Source: JAVBQU01 sp031548675
GTDB taxonomy: Bacteria; Bacteroidota; Bacteroidia; Bacteroidales; P3
Assembly (NCBI GenBank): GCA_031548675.1
Contig: JAVBQU010000174.1
Span: 1 to 5,946 of the forward strand
Length of the DNA: 5,946 bases
Direction of reading: 5' to 3'
Part shown: one piece after another, positions 5,898 to 5,946 of the stretch
Layout of the letters: each line of letters opens with the position of its first letter
Position numbering within the stretch: position 1 is the stretch's first letter
Translations under genes and position numbers: made by a program
The notes under the pieces: model-generated
Told to the model about the DNA's origin: nothing
Seen by the model: only the letters and a program-made list of their open reading frames with translations
Databases searched by the model: none

Positions 5898-5946
5898 AAA
5901 ATTGTGAAAATGCAACCGCACAGCATGTAAAAAATCCATATGTATT

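Noticed and set aside
1..5946. Defence, CRISPR, phage, toxin-antitoxin or other undescribed system
   Set aside because: Every sizeable frame is accounted for by replication, envelope or RNA-related core genes; no repeat array, transposase or unassigned gene cluster is present.

Overview
The window looks like a core chromosomal locus from a member of the Bacteroidota, most probably order Bacteroidales. Three things point there: AT-rich intergenic DNA, promoter elements of the Bacteroides type (TAnnTTTG -7 box, in places with a TTTG-like -33 box 19 nt upstream) instead of E. coli -35/-10 boxes, and a gene set (PSP1/RicT-like protein, GldH lipoprotein, bifunctional PBP1A) typical of that phylum. 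Genus cannot be fixed from sequence reading alone.

Layout. Positions 1-380 are non-coding and divergent: a well-formed leftward promoter (113-143) drives something beyond the left edge, and a rightward -7 box (294-301) precedes holB. holB (381-1559, +) encodes the delta-prime subunit of the DNA polymerase III clamp loader. It converges on a leftward block that ends at a tRNA-Arg(CCG) gene (1654-1725, -). Between them lies a perfect 22-bp inverted repeat with a 3-nt loop (1606-1652), the likely terminator for the leftward transcripts and possibly for holB too. The leftward block, read from the right, is ricT/PSP1 (5825-4596), gldH (4585-4091), a class A penicillin-binding protein (3991-1763), then the tRNA, which has its own -7 box in the 37-nt gap after the PBP gene. 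A -7 box lies about 20 nt upstream of the ricT start codon, so ricT-gldH-pbp1A is probably one operon.

How the genes fit together. holB is replication. PBP1A polymerises and cross-links peptidoglycan on the periplasmic side of the inner membrane, and GldH is a lipoprotein of the gliding/type IX secretion gene set. RicT is a cytoplasmic, cysteine-rich protein whose Bacillus homologue belongs to an Fe-S-containing complex affecting RNA processing. The grouping suggests an envelope-growth operon headed by a regulatory protein, but that is inference.

No mobile element, CRISPR array, phage gene or defence system was seen. The genes are intact, and the more interesting points are the tRNA-abutting hairpin, the cysteine-rich RicT N-terminus, the split of the usual holB-ricT neighbourhood, and several short inverted repeats near promoters.
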